A stretch of 64,000 bases of DNA from assembly GCF_009734445.1 (NCBI RefSeq), contig NZ_CP046457.1, positions 1,978,001 through 2,042,000 of the forward strand, written 5' to 3'. Within the stretch, counting starts at the first letter, position 1. Each line of letters begins with the position of its first letter. Source of the DNA: Candidatus Syntrophocurvum alkaliphilum. GTDB taxonomy: Bacteria; Bacillota; Syntrophomonadia; Syntrophomonadales; Syntrophomonadaceae. A program made the position numbers and the translations under genes. Positions 9,822 to 18,435 of the stretch are shown here, one piece after another. Below the pieces are notes generated by a model. It was given only the letters and a program-made list of their open reading frames with translations, ran no database searches and had not been told where the DNA came from.

Positions 9822-10691
9822 CTAGTTTAGTAATGACCAAATTGTGCCTTCCATTATATCGCTTTCGCTAATTGTTATTTCATTTTTTTCTAGGAGGTCC
9901 ATTATTAAGAGGACTACTTTGGCACCACCAGTGATGATGTCAGCTCGCTCTGGTTGGAGGCCTGGCAGACGTTTGCGCACGTTTAAGGGCATGCGTTCTA
10001 GCAGGTTATATAAATCGGCTACCTCTTCTCTTTTTAGTTTATAGCCATGTACTATATCTGGTTTATATGTTTCCATCCCCTCCTTTATTGCTACTAAACT
10101 AGTAGCAGTCCCACCTACAAAAGCCAACGGACTATTTTCAAACTTCTCTTTATGTTCTAGAATCTCTCTAAAGATATTTTTTATATCAAAAATACTCATG
10201 TTATTCTCAGTAACCTTAACTGCACCTATAGGTATAGAGTTTACATAGGAATATTCACCATTAAATATAAACTCGGTACTACCTCCACCAAGGTCTACTA
10301 ACACTGGTAATTGCTCAAATTTTAACCCTTTTTCCACACCTAAGTAACTTAATTTTGCTTCTTCATCTGACGATATTACATCTATCTCTAATCCACATTG
10401 CTCTTTTACTTTTAATAAAAAATCCTCTTGATTTTTTGCTTCTCTTACAGCATTGGTCGCTATTACTCTAAAGCTTTGGGCTTTATGATTTTCGATTGTT
10501 TTTTTAAAGTCATTTAAACAAGATATTGTTCTATTTATTGCATCAGGACTTAAATTAGAGGATTTGCTTAAACCCTCGCCTATCCTTGTTATTTCTACTT
10601 GTTTTTTTAAAGTATTTAAGCCATTGTCTGTAACCTCAACAATTATTAGTCTGCAAGAATTTGTACCTATATCGATAGCAGCATATTTCAA
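9822..10691 (-). CDS. Ppx/GppA family phosphatase
   Basis: A 289-residue protein of the ASKHA fold, in the exopolyphosphatase / guanosine pentaphosphate phosphatase family. It shows the phosphate-1 motif AIDIGTNSCRL at the N-terminus, the phosphate-2 motif VDLGGGSTEF near residue 147 and GGTAT near 193. It lacks the C-terminal HD-like domain of E. coli Ppx, like many short Firmicute forms. Start is TTG 10691, seven bases after GGAGGG. It follows the S1-domain gene with a terminator between. Confidence 0.88.
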   Translation of the reverse strand: MKYAAIDIGTNSCRLIIVEVTDNGLNTLKKQVEITRIGEGLSKSSNLSPDAINRTISCLNDFKKTIENHKAQSFRVIATNAVREAKNQEDFLLKVKEQCGLEIDVISSDEEAKLSYLGVEKGLKFEQLPVLVDLGGGSTEFIFNGEYSYVNSIPIGAVKVTENNMSIFDIKNIFREILEHKEKFENSPLAFVGGTATSLVAIKEGMETYKPDIVHGYKLKREEVADLYNLLERMPLNVRKRLPGLQPERADIITGGAKVVLLIMDLLEKNEITISESDIMEGTIWSLLN

Positions 10692-10730
10692 AGTTTAACC
10701 CTCCGATTTTTTATTTAAATATTACCATAT

Positions 10731-10762
10731 AAAAAGCACTTCGTAATGAAGTGCTTTTTTTT
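10731..10762 (-). terminator. terminator of the S1-domain gene
   Basis: AAAAAGCACTTC and GAAGTGCTTTTT form a strong stem starting at the stop codon of the S1-domain gene. A-run and T-run on the two sides make it bidirectional in form. Confidence 0.9.
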
Positions 10763-11237
10763 ATTCACTATTTTTATTGCCTTTGCTTCTCCGCTTAGGC
10801 TCAACTTTATTTTTAAGAGGTTGCATCCTCTCATCACTTTCTTTAAAAAACTTTGCTATTTTATCATCTAATGTTACTTTAGAACCACCCTGAGAGCCTT
10901 GATCGTGCGATCTAGCACTTCTTGGTTTTGGTTTAGGGCTAGGTTTTGTTGAGCTTTGTGGTTTATCTCGATTGTTTGGTTTAGGCTCTGGTTTTAAGGC
11001 CTTTTTAATAGATAATCCTATTTTTTTACCGGCTACATTTAGGACTTTTACCGTTACTTCATCACCTTCTTTTAAAAAGTCATTTACATCTTTTACATAA
11101 GTATCAGCTATTTCTGAAATATGCACTAGTCCTACAGCACCACCAGGTAGTTCAATAAAGGCTCCGAATTTGGTAATACCTTGTACCTTTCCATGAATAA
11201 TTTCCCCAGGAGCAATATTGGTTTGTTCAGTCGGCAT
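10761..11237 (-). CDS. yabR: S1-domain RNA-binding protein (YabR-like)
   Basis: A small cytoplasmic protein with one S1 RNA-binding domain (residues ~10-80: [29 protein letters not shown]) and a basic, proline-rich low-complexity tail. Position between divIC and spoIIE matches B. subtilis yabR. I choose ATG 11237, 12 bases after GAGGGGG; the upstream TTG frame would overlap that RBS. The tail has several RNA-binding-type basic stretches. Confidence 0.88.
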   Translation of the reverse strand: MPTEQTNIAPGEIIHGKVQGITKFGAFIELPGGAVGLVHISEIADTYVKDVNDFLKEGDEVTVKVLNVAGKKIGLSIKKALKPEPKPNNRDKPQSSTKPSPKPKPRSARSHDQGSQGGSKVTLDDKIAKFFKESDERMQPLKNKVEPKRRSKGNKNSE

Positions 11238-11303
11238 AAAAGTTAAGATCCCCCTCAAAATATACTATTATTATTGTATAAAATACTACCGTAGTAGTCA
11301 ATA

Positions 11304-11591
11304 TCAATCTGTTATTTTATTTCCAGTTTTTGTTGTCATTAAAAAGGATTCTCCCTGTCTTACCAAGCCTAATTGTTCTCTAGCAATTTTTTCTATTACT
11401 TCTGGTGAGTCTAGCTGACAAAGTTTTTCGTCTAGATATTCCTGCCTTTCAAGCAATTGAGCCTTTTCTTTTTCTAATTCTGCCTTGCGTAATGATAATT
11501 CCCATATGTTTTTAGCTCTAGGGACTATTGTTACTAGAAGCACTACACAAATAACTCCTATAATAATTTTTTTTACAAAATTACTCTTCAT
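11304..11591 (-). CDS. divIC: septum formation initiator DivIC
   Basis: A 95-residue bitopic membrane protein of the DivIC/FtsB family. A short basic N-terminus is followed by one membrane helix (~8-26), then a coiled coil (~30-65) and a short extracytoplasmic tail with LGLVRQGES. It acts in the divisome with FtsL and DivIB. ATG 11591, preceded by GGGGAGG, overlaps the end of the HTH gene by 11 bases, which suggests translational coupling. Confidence 0.92.
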   Translation of the reverse strand: MKSNFVKKIIIGVICVVLLVTIVPRAKNIWELSLRKAELEKEKAQLLERQEYLDEKLCQLDSPEVIEKIAREQLGLVRQGESFLMTTKTGNKITD

Positions 11592-11811
11592 CACTATCCT
11601 CCCCGCCAAATACACCTAATATGTCTCCGGGGAGTACAATTACAACTTCGTAACCCTTAGAACGAGCACGATTGTAAAGTGTAGCTACGGTACTAGCACT
11701 GACTTTAAGCGTTTTGGCTATTTCATCAGTTCCTTTACCCATTTCTTTTAATGCTACTACTTGTTTTTCTCTAAAGCTAAGTTTTTCTGCTCCCCGAATT
11801 TCTATCTTCAT
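11581..11811 (-). CDS. small LuxR/sigma-4-like HTH protein
   Basis: A 76-residue protein with one helix-turn-helix (LSFREKQVVALKEMGKGTDE..., residues ~10-55) of the LuxR C-terminal/sigma-70 region 4 type and a short acidic tail. Similar small HTH genes are known beside divIC in Clostridia, with no function I can name. The RBS before ATG 11811 is weak. Three DnaA-box-like sites lie just upstream. It overlaps divIC and probably shares its transcript. Confidence 0.75.
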   Translation of the reverse strand: MKIEIRGAEKLSFREKQVVALKEMGKGTDEIAKTLKVSASTVATLYNRARSKGYEVVIVLPGDILGVFGGEDSDEE

Positions 11812-11823
11812 ATCTACAACGCT

Positions 11824-11855
11824 CTATCCACATTTTATCCACAATCTGTGGACAA
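11824..11855. promoter_or_regulatory. cluster of three DnaA-box-like sites
   Basis: CTATCCACA (11824-11832), TTATCCACA (11835-11843, exact consensus) and TGTGGACAA (11847-11855, the reverse complement of TTGTCCACA) lie within 32 bp. They sit in the yabQ/HTH-divIC gap. The other TTATCCACA matches I noticed are single and inside ftsH and spoIIE. Confidence 0.6.
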
Positions 11856-11920
11856 TATTTTTACATATTTACATATTCGAGGAGTTTTATTTAATTCCTG
11901 CTAGTTATTTATTTTTTCCT

Positions 11921-12349
11921 TTAATCCTCTTCGTTATCAGGTGGAGGTCCTTTATCTTTTTTTAATTTTTCTTTTACAAAATTTCTACAATAGGCCAACC
12001 CTTTGACTGTTATTTTTATAGTTTTACTAATTATATAGACAGTTGAGTTTGCTGCAAAAGTAATGGGTTTTTCAAGCCTTTGAGATAATACACGATAGTA
12101 TATAACTACTCCAGCTAATAAAGCTAGTAATACATATATTCTCATTTCTCCTTGATTTATCAATAACATGCCCACAAATACAACAAATATCAGCATTACC
12201 CATAAAATGAAGTCAAGAATATATAGTAGGTACCTTCCTATACGGGCTCTTCTAATGGTTAACTGATAGTACTGAAAAATAACACCTGTTAATATCCCCA
12301 GCATCATAGTAAGTATAAAGGCTTGAAACTGGGCAAAAAGCCCTGACAA
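11921..12349 (-). CDS. yabQ: spore cortex biosynthesis membrane protein YabQ
   Basis: A 142-residue membrane protein with about four helices (~8-28, 40-63, 70-87, 95-115) and a Lys/Asp/Glu-rich cytoplasmic tail. YabQ is needed for spore cortex formation in B. subtilis and sits in the outer forespore membrane. It follows yabP as expected. Divergence makes the assignment rest on both composition and synteny. Confidence 0.85.
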   Translation of the reverse strand: MSGLFAQFQAFILTMMLGILTGVIFQYYQLTIRRARIGRYLLYILDFILWVMLIFVVFVGMLLINQGEMRIYVLLALLAGVVIYYRVLSQRLEKPITFAANSTVYIISKTIKITVKGLAYCRNFVKEKLKKDKGPPPDNEED

Positions 12350-12361
12350 TTAAATACCCCC

Positions 12362-12631
12362 TTATTTCAGCAGACGAGTTAAAATGTTTTTGCCTTTGCT
12401 TTTTAGATCTGTTCCCTGGGCTTTGTATTCCATAATTGATACAGTACCTTGTATTGCAACCTTGTTTTGTTCAAGATTAAGCATTGTTATGTGGAGATTC
12501 TCCCCAGTAATGTTTAGGTATCCCATGTTGGTTTGAAGGATGATTTCCTCTTCATCAAATGTTATAACACTAGTTACACCTACCATCTCTAGATACTTGC
12601 GATCTTCTAAATATAAAGAATGCTCAGCCAT
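12362..12631 (-). CDS. yabP: sporulation protein YabP
   Basis: An 89-residue YabP-family protein (EDRKYLEMVGVTSVITFDEE, then GYLNITGENLHI). In B. subtilis it is made with YabQ in the mother cell and cooperates in spore cortex assembly. RBS AAGGAGG precedes ATG 12631. It is 12 bp upstream of yabQ. Confidence 0.92.
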   Translation of the reverse strand: MAEHSLYLEDRKYLEMVGVTSVITFDEEEIILQTNMGYLNITGENLHITMLNLEQNKVAIQGTVSIMEYKAQGTDLKSKGKNILTRLLK

Positions 12632-12785
12632 AAATTCGCCTCCTTAATTTCAAAGGGATTATAGCTCCCTATTAACTCATGACAATTTATCCCTTATAAA
12701 ACTATGCTATATTCAAGGGCATTTATGACAACTTTTTAATGTATTTTTAATTAGATGTTGGTAAATAAGACAGACATGGGAGCAT

Positions 12786-12818
12786 AAAAATGTCCTGTGT
12801 ATTAACACAGGACATTTT
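12786..12818 (-). terminator. terminator of hup-rqcP operon
   Basis: AAAATGTCCTGTGT and CACAGGACATTTT form a long stem around ATTAA, 6 bp after the rqcP stop. Confidence 0.88.
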
Positions 12819-12823
12819 GCTTA

Positions 12824-13066
12824 TTATTCAATTATTTTATAAAGATTTTTAGCTTCATTTGCTTTCACATTGTCTTTTAGCTCTATTACTTCATATACAT
12901 TTTTTTTATTACCAGTTTGGATTGTAATTAAATCACCTTGGTTTACTTCGGTTGAAGGTTTTGCAACTTTCCCATTTATTAGTACCCTCTCATTTTCAGC
13001 AAAGTCTTTTGCAACAGTACGCCTTTTGATAATTCTAGATATCTTTAAAAATTTATCTAGGCGCAT
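12824..13066 (-). CDS. rqcP: S4-domain ribosome quality-control factor RqcP
   Basis: An 80-residue S4 RNA-binding protein ([20 protein letters not shown]). In B. subtilis RqcP (YabO) works with RqcH in poly-alanine tailing of nascent chains on stalled 50S subunits. Its ATG overlaps the hup stop codon by one base (TAATG) and has little RBS of its own, so it is probably translated by coupling. Confidence 0.93.
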   Translation of the reverse strand: MRLDKFLKISRIIKRRTVAKDFAENERVLINGKVAKPSTEVNQGDLITIQTGNKKNVYEVIELKDNVKANEAKNLYKIIE

Positions 13067-13338
13067 TATACTAAAGAGTCTTTTAGTGCTTTGCCCGCCT
13101 TAAATGCTGGTACCTTCGTTGCTGGAATATTTATTTCTGCTCCAGTTTGAGGATTTCTTCCTTTTCTTTCTTGTCTTTCTCTAACTTCAAATGTGCCAAA
13201 TCCGATTAGTTGTACTTTGTCCCCTTCTTGTAAAGCTTCTTCAACAGAGCTAAAAAAAGCATTAATTGCTTTTTCCGCATCCTTTTTTGTCATGTCTGTC
13301 TTTGCAGCAACTTGACTTATTAGTTCTGTTTTGTTCAA
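13066..13338 (-). CDS. hup: HU-family DNA-binding protein
   Basis: A 90-residue HU protein that bends and compacts DNA as a dimer. It shows the typical [11 protein letters not shown] start, the [20 protein letters not shown] arm and the [10 protein letters not shown] end. The start is TTG 13338, placed after GGAGGGATAAC; a TTG start is unusual for so abundant a protein. It is coupled to rqcP, and in B. subtilis an HU gene is not in this position. Confidence 0.95.
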   Translation of the reverse strand: MNKTELISQVAAKTDMTKKDAEKAINAFFSSVEEALQEGDKVQLIGFGTFEVRERQERKGRNPQTGAEINIPATKVPAFKAGKALKDSLV

Positions 13339-13445
13339 GTTATCCCTCCTATGTTTTTGGTATATTATGGCTTATTCTAGTCCTATTAGATATATCCTTC
13401 TTTTTGAAGGAATTTCTGATAAATTAGGTTTTTAATCTTAAGGTA

Positions 13446-14192
13446 TTATAGGCCGTTTGTCTTGGCTTCATCCCATAAAAAGTCCATATCCTGTAGGGTT
13501 GCATCTGTCAAACTATTCCCATTAGCTTTAATTTTTTGTTCTATGTAATTAAATCTGCGTAAAAATTTATCATTACATCTTTGTAGAGCTTTTTCGGGAT
13601 CAACGTTTTTCATTCTGGCTATGTTTACAACCGCAAATAATAAGTCTCCAGTTTCTTCTATTATTTCATCCTCATTGTTAGCTTGTGATAATTCTTTAGC
13701 TTCCTCTATCACTTTTTCTACTGCTCCGTTTACATCTGGCCAATCAAAACCTACCCGTGACGCTTTTGTCTGCATCTTTTCAGCGCGCATTAGTGCAGGT
13801 AAAGTATTTGGTATTCCTTCGAGTGTTGTTTTCTTTCCCTCCTTTTTTTTAAATTCTTCCCAATTTTGCATAACATCATCACTTGTAGATAAGTTCATAT
13901 TGCTAAAAACATGAGGATGTCTAGAAATCATTTTTTCAGTTACTGTTTTTACTACATCATCAAAGGTAAAAAAGGATTTGTTTTCTGCTAGCTTAGAGTG
14001 AAATACTACCTGTAATAGTAAGTCCCCTAATTCTTCCCTCAGTTTATCCATATCATTTTCTTTTATTGCATCTATAGTTTCATATGTTTCTTCTATCATA
14101 TATCTCGTAAGCGACTCATGAGTCTGCTCTCTATCCCAAGGGCACCCTTCAGGTGATAACAACTTGTCCATTACCTCTAAAAGCTCTTTCAT
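13446..14192 (-). CDS. mazG: nucleoside triphosphate pyrophosphohydrolase MazG
   Basis: Hydrolyses (d)NTPs to monophosphates. Two MazG domains: residues ~10-110 (EETYETIDAI..., EELGDLLLQVVFH) and ~150-240 (EEAKELSQ..., EETGDLLFAVVN), each with the EExxE...ExxD metal motif. I choose ATG 14192, seven bases after AAGGTGG, giving 248 residues. The longer frame would start at the edge of a MITE. It lacks the N-terminal methyltransferase domain of B. subtilis YabN. Confidence 0.94.
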   Translation of the reverse strand: MKELLEVMDKLLSPEGCPWDREQTHESLTRYMIEETYETIDAIKENDMDKLREELGDLLLQVVFHSKLAENKSFFTFDDVVKTVTEKMISRHPHVFSNMNLSTSDDVMQNWEEFKKKEGKKTTLEGIPNTLPALMRAEKMQTKASRVGFDWPDVNGAVEKVIEEAKELSQANNEDEIIEETGDLLFAVVNIARMKNVDPEKALQRCNDKFLRRFNYIEQKIKANGNSLTDATLQDMDFLWDEAKTNGL

Positions 14193-14240
14193 GTCTATGA
14201 CCACCTTTCTCAAACCCCTAAGGGTTTTAATTATTAATTT

Positions 14241-14469
14241 TGGTTTCACTGCGACAAGCTAAACTTAGGCTATGGAATCGGCTGAGCAAACATGTTTATC
14301 ACGCCGCTCATCGGTCTTTATCTTCATTTTGGCTTAGCGCTTATTATCTAAGATGATTTTTTATTTATACTTAGCTGTGATCTATGCACCACGCCTTGCC
14401 ATTCGGGACTTAAATAAACCTATTTGCTCAGCCTTAATTTTTTTGTAGTTACTTTTTGCAGCAGAATCA
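14241..14469 (+). mobile_element. MITE-like 230 bp element, copy A
   Basis: A 229 bp copy upstream of mazG. Ends resemble GGTTTCACTGC and GCAGCAGAATCA, with short AATTTT repeats on both flanks. It shares the two inner halves CTGAGCAAACATGTTTATC-like and its complement, although the right one is degraded here. No coding capacity. Confidence 0.85.
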
Positions 14470-14580
14470 ATTTTTAATTTTTAATTGTTGTTGAAAAGCA
14501 ACGCTTTTCTTCTTTTTTATCAACGAATCACTCTTACTTATGAATACCACTTATCCCTTATTAACAACTAATACAGATAA

Positions 14581-14602
14581 AAGGGAAACAAAAGTTTCCC
14601 TT
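14581..14602 (-). terminator. terminator of spoVB
   Basis: AAGGGAAAC and GTTTCCCTT around AAAA, followed on the minus strand by TTTT, 45 bp after the spoVB stop. Confidence 0.8.
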
Positions 14603-14646
14603 CCACAATTAAGAATTAAAAATTAATAATTAAAAATTATTTAGTC

Positions 14647-16194
14647 CTACACTCCCTTAATAATCCGTTTTATCATGTTGATATCTATTTCTCTTAGTAA
14701 GAATAGTAGCACTCCATATATGGCTATACCAACGAATATTGCTAATATAGTTGCAAGGTTTGATCCGAGTCCATACATTATCAAGGCATCAAATGCTGTT
14801 TTAACACCTATTACCATAAGTATTGTTGTTATGGTTATTTTTATTAGTCTTCCTATTTCATAACTTACACCCGTTAGTTTTTTTAGAAATATAAGGTTTA
14901 GTATTGCACCAATTGAAAATGCAACAACAGTACCGATTGCTGCTCCTTGAATGTTTAGAGCAGGGATTGCTGTAAGGGTATAGTTAAATAATACTTTAAA
15001 TGCTCCTGCTACCACAAGGTTTCTCATTGCTATTTGAGGTTTTCCAATACCCTGTAATCCCGCACTTGAGATTTGGAATGCTGCTAGAGCTATTGCTGAA
15101 AAAGCAAGTGGCTCAAGAGCAAAACCTACTTGGGGAATGCCATATAGTAAATCACTTATTGGATATGCAAGTATAAAGAGTCCTCCTGCACAAGGAAGAG
15201 CGACTATCATACCCGCTCTAAAACCATAATTAAGACGGCTTTGTAGTAATAGTTTGTCGTTTTGACCTTTTGCTTCTGATATAGCAGGTACTAAGCTTGT
15301 GGCTATTGCTATGGTAAATATTGTTGGAAGACCTATTAATACTGCAGCCATTCCTAATTGCCCAAATAAAGCGGTAGCTTGGGATGATGTATATTCAATA
15401 GCAATAAGCCTACTAGGTACTATTACTGCATCAAGCATTTGAACTAAGGGAAATACAACTGCTCCAACTGATACAGGAATAGCTAATTTCATCATTTCTT
15501 TACTAAGGTTAAAAGAGCTTATGCCACTTAATTGTAGTTGAGTTGGAGACATTTTTTCTCTTTTGGAGTATCTAATATAGAATATTATAAGAACGATAAG
15601 TCCTGTAATACCACCTACTACAGCACCGAATGTAGCACCAGCAGCTGCATATTCTAAACCATAGGGAATTAGTAGGTATGCAAATAAAACTACTGCACAT
15701 ACTCTAAATAGCTGTTCGAACACCTGTGATACTGCGGTGGGTACCATTGTTTGATATCCTTGAAAGTAACCACGAAATACCGACATTAACGCAGCAAAAA
15801 ATATTGCAGGAGCTACTGCTAATATAGGATAGTATGCTCGAGGCTCTTCTAAAATATAATTTGCTAAAAAATATGCTGATTGTGCTAAAAGAAAGCTTAA
15901 TATTATACCCAGAAAGAAAAGTAGCACCAAGGATGACCTAAATAGCTTTTTAATATCACCTGTAAAGCCTTCAGTTTGTTTGCGAGAAACTATTACAGAA
16001 ATAGCTACTGGTATACCCGCTGTTGCTAGTGCCAAAATGGTAATATATATAGGGTAAGCCATCTGATAAAGCCCCATGCCTTCATCACCTATTAGCCGTG
16101 CTAAAGGTATGCGGTAGATAGCCCCTAACATTTTACTTATACCACCTGCTATACTGAGTATAACAGCCCCCTTAAGGAAGTTCTCCCTTGTCAC
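14647..16194 (-). CDS. spoVB: stage V sporulation protein B, polysaccharide flippase family
   Basis: A polytopic MOP-superfamily exporter with about 14 helices. SpoVB-type proteins are proposed lipid II or polysaccharide flippases for the spore cortex. Typical segments are ISKMLGAIYRIPLARLIGDEGMGLYQ and GYFQGYQTMVPTAVSQVFEQ. I prefer GTG 16194, nine bases after GGGGAGG, giving 515 residues, close to B. subtilis SpoVB (518); the upstream ATGs lie on or before that RBS. It stands between spoVT and mazG as in B. subtilis yabM. Confidence 0.9.
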   Translation of the reverse strand: MTRENFLKGAVILSIAGGISKMLGAIYRIPLARLIGDEGMGLYQMAYPIYITILALATAGIPVAISVIVSRKQTEGFTGDIKKLFRSSLVLLFFLGIILSFLLAQSAYFLANYILEEPRAYYPILAVAPAIFFAALMSVFRGYFQGYQTMVPTAVSQVFEQLFRVCAVVLFAYLLIPYGLEYAAAGATFGAVVGGITGLIVLIIFYIRYSKREKMSPTQLQLSGISSFNLSKEMMKLAIPVSVGAVVFPLVQMLDAVIVPSRLIAIEYTSSQATALFGQLGMAAVLIGLPTIFTIAIATSLVPAISEAKGQNDKLLLQSRLNYGFRAGMIVALPCAGGLFILAYPISDLLYGIPQVGFALEPLAFSAIALAAFQISSAGLQGIGKPQIAMRNLVVAGAFKVLFNYTLTAIPALNIQGAAIGTVVAFSIGAILNLIFLKKLTGVSYEIGRLIKITITTILMVIGVKTAFDALIMYGLGSNLATILAIFVGIAIYGVLLFLLREIDINMIKRIIKGV

Positions 16195-16286
16195 TATAAT
16201 TTTCCTCCCCATGCTCGTGAGCACTATTATATCATACTATATATTTTCTCTGTTACCGATATTTTTTTAGATAATTGATATAATCT

Positions 16287-16318
16287 AAAAAAGCGACCTT
16301 ACATGCATAAGGCCGCCT
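16287..16318 (-). terminator. terminator of spoVT
   Basis: GCGACCTTA and TAAGGCCGC pair with one wobble around CATGCA. The minus strand then reads TTTTTT. It is 19 bp after the spoVT stop. Confidence 0.82.
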
Positions 16319-16336
16319 TTGTAGTATAAGCAAAAT

Positions 16337-16900
16337 TTACTGCTCCATCTGTTTAGCCAAAAAGCCGGCTGCTGTTTCAGCTAGTTTTACTTCCATGTCT
16401 CCTAGTTTTGTATTATCATCCTTACTAACAATAACCACTGCACCAATTGGATCCCCTTGAGTCACTATAGGTGCTATTACTTGAGATTTTATAGTATATT
16501 CGCGGTCATCGTTTTGAATAACATGAACACTTTCATCATCACTATTTTTAATATCATTTAATACAATGGTCGATCGATCATCAAGGGATCGCTCTACAGC
16601 TTTACCAATCGATTTGCTTAGAAATTCTCTTTTATTGGCACCTGCTACAGCTATGATGACATCGCGATCAGCAATCATAGAAATATGTCCGATTGTTTCA
16701 TGCAAAGAATCTGCATATTCTTTCGCAAAATCACCTAATTCGCCAATTGGAGAATATTTTTTTAAAATAACTTCACCTTCACGGTCAACAAATATTTCGA
16801 GCGGATCACCTTCTCTGATACGTAAAGTCCTTCTTATTTCTTTAGGGATAACAACCCTTCCCAGGTCATCTATACGGCGAACAATTCCTGTTGCTTTCAT
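16337..16900 (-). CDS. spoVT: stage V sporulation transcriptional regulator SpoVT
   Basis: A 187-residue regulator of sigma-G-dependent forespore genes. The N-terminal AbrB/SpoVT swapped-hairpin DNA-binding domain (MKATGIVRRIDDLGRVVIPK...) is followed by a GAF-like C-terminal domain (~55-185). RBS GGAGGG precedes ATG 16900. It is divergent from the ger cluster, whose promoters SpoVT could control, although that is inference. Confidence 0.96.
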   Translation of the reverse strand: MKATGIVRRIDDLGRVVIPKEIRRTLRIREGDPLEIFVDREGEVILKKYSPIGELGDFAKEYADSLHETIGHISMIADRDVIIAVAGANKREFLSKSIGKAVERSLDDRSTIVLNDIKNSDDESVHVIQNDDREYTIKSQVIAPIVTQGDPIGAVVIVSKDDNTKLGDMEVKLAETAAGFLAKQMEQ

Positions 16901-17216
16901 TTTACATCTATCCCTCCTTTTTTGAAAAATTGAAAATGTTGTTTTCTTCTCAATGATAGTATATAACTCAAAATACCCTTTTATTCACTTTTTACCATCA
17001 TGCTTTATTTTTTATTTCTTCCTTATAAAGTAAAAATTTCAGAAAGCCTTGGAAAGTCTCAATAATATCTAGATTTATAGGCTTTTTAGTAAAAATTTTT
17101 ACTTGTTTGTTAAAGCTTGTGAAAATTTTTTTTTACAGAAAATATCCTGCTTGCATATTTTTACTGAATAAGGTTCAAACTTAATCTTGTAAATTATATT
17201 AAAGGAAGGACCATTT
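16901..17216. other. 316 bp divergent region between spoVT and the ger cluster
   Basis: Very AT-rich. A GCATA hexamer at 17153-17157 could be part of a sigma-G/F-like promoter for the ger cluster, but the expected -10 is not convincing at normal spacing. AAAGCCT and AGGCTTTTT around 17042-17090 could form a long-loop hairpin. Nothing firmer is visible. Confidence 0.35.
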
Positions 17217-18371
17217 ATGACAAAAATAAGCAATTTTCAATTGTATTGTATGCTTGTTTTATTATCTTTACCCATTTCATTTTTGGTAGTTCCAAAACAG
17301 CTTGCACTTATAATTGGACACTCAGGATGGTTAGCAGTAATTGCTTCTTTTTTTGGAGCTCTTATATTAATCTATGCATTTGTTTTCATACTTAGGAAAA
17401 GTACTCGTCCTTTTCCTTTAATGTTAGAAGATCATTTAGGAATGGTTATAGGTAAGATTTTAAGCATTATATATATTTTTATTTTTTTACTTTGTACAAT
17501 CATTAACCTTAGGACCTTTTTAGACTTTGTTGCTAGTGTTGTTTTGCCACTTGTACCAATTAGTGTGTATATAGGTCTTATGGTTTTTGTAAGTTTTTAT
17601 GCCATCAAAACTGGGTTAGAAGCTTTTTCTCGTATTAGTGAAATAATTGTTATGCTTGGAATTCCTGCTACTCTATTAATTTTATTTCTTTCTATTAATG
17701 AAGGAGTTGATTTTGGAGGTTTACTGCCAGTTTTCTATATTGACCCAATAGATTTTGCTCATGGAACTTATATATCAATTATGTGCTTTAGTAGTTTGTT
17801 TGCTGTATTAACATTAGGGTTTTTTTCTGAGGCTAGAGAAAAGATTTCTTCTGTATTAGTGTGGGTTTTAATAACCCATGTAGTTATTATTACTTTAACT
17901 ACAGCAATACTTCTTATGCTTTTGGGACCTTTTACAACTGGAGTTCTTACCTTCCCTACTTTTAGTTTGGTAAGACATATAACTGTAGCTGGTTTTATAC
18001 AAGGTGTAGATTTTATTTTTATAGCAATTTGGATAGCTGGCATATCTGGAGCTATTACTATTCAATGGTTTGTTTTTTGCTATATTATACAGCAAACCTT
18101 TCGCTTAAAGGATTATCGCTTTATTGCCGCACCTAGTTCATTAATAATTGGTTTTTATACAGTAATGCTAACTCCCAATATTGTTGAGTTAATTATGATT
18201 AGGCAATATGTGCTACCAGTTGTTGCAGGTATATTCTTTATTGGTTTCCCTTTGCTTTTTGCTTTAGGCCTAATGTTCAAGGGGGATCCTGACCCTTCAG
18301 TGGGTACTGGCCTTAGAAATGATCCAAATGAAGTGCAAAATACAGAAAACCACGAGGTAGTTAATTCTTGA
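17217..18371 (+). CDS. spore germinant receptor B subunit (GerAB family)
   Basis: A 384-residue APC-superfamily protein with about ten membrane helices and a short hydrophilic tail. GerAB-type subunits sit in the inner spore membrane and bind small germinants. Recognisable pieces are ISNFQLYCMLVLLSLPISFLVVPKQ and the GHSGWLAVIASFFGALI segment. RBS AAGGAAGGA precedes ATG 17217. It is the first gene of a plus-strand ger cluster in the unusual order B-A-C. The germinant is unknown. Confidence 0.9.
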   Translation: MTKISNFQLYCMLVLLSLPISFLVVPKQLALIIGHSGWLAVIASFFGALILIYAFVFILRKSTRPFPLMLEDHLGMVIGKILSIIYIFIFLLCTIINLRTFLDFVASVVLPLVPISVYIGLMVFVSFYAIKTGLEAFSRISEIIVMLGIPATLLILFLSINEGVDFGGLLPVFYIDPIDFAHGTYISIMCFSSLFAVLTLGFFSEAREKISSVLVWVLITHVVIITLTTAILLMLLGPFTTGVLTFPTFSLVRHITVAGFIQGVDFIFIAIWIAGISGAITIQWFVFCYIIQQTFRLKDYRFIAAPSSLIIGFYTVMLTPNIVELIMIRQYVLPVVAGIFFIGFPLLFALGLMFKGDPDPSVGTGLRNDPNEVQNTENHEVVNS

Positions 18372-18373
18372 CC

Positions 18374-18407
18374 CATAGTCTAAGTTTAGCTTTTCGCAAT
18401 GAAATCA
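18374..18407 (-). repeat. MITE end fragment
   Basis: CATAGTCTAAGTTTAGC followed by TTTTCGCAATGAAATCA matches the end of the reverse-oriented MITE copies with a few changes. It fills most of the gap between the first two ger genes. Confidence 0.65.
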
Positions 18408-18435
18408 TTACTATATTGCAATTTCGGAGGTTTGT

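Noticed and set aside
17153-17183. Sigma-G promoter before the ger cluster
   Set aside because: GCATA is present but the -10 partner (CAAACTTA) is a poor match at non-standard spacing, so I did not list it as a promoter.
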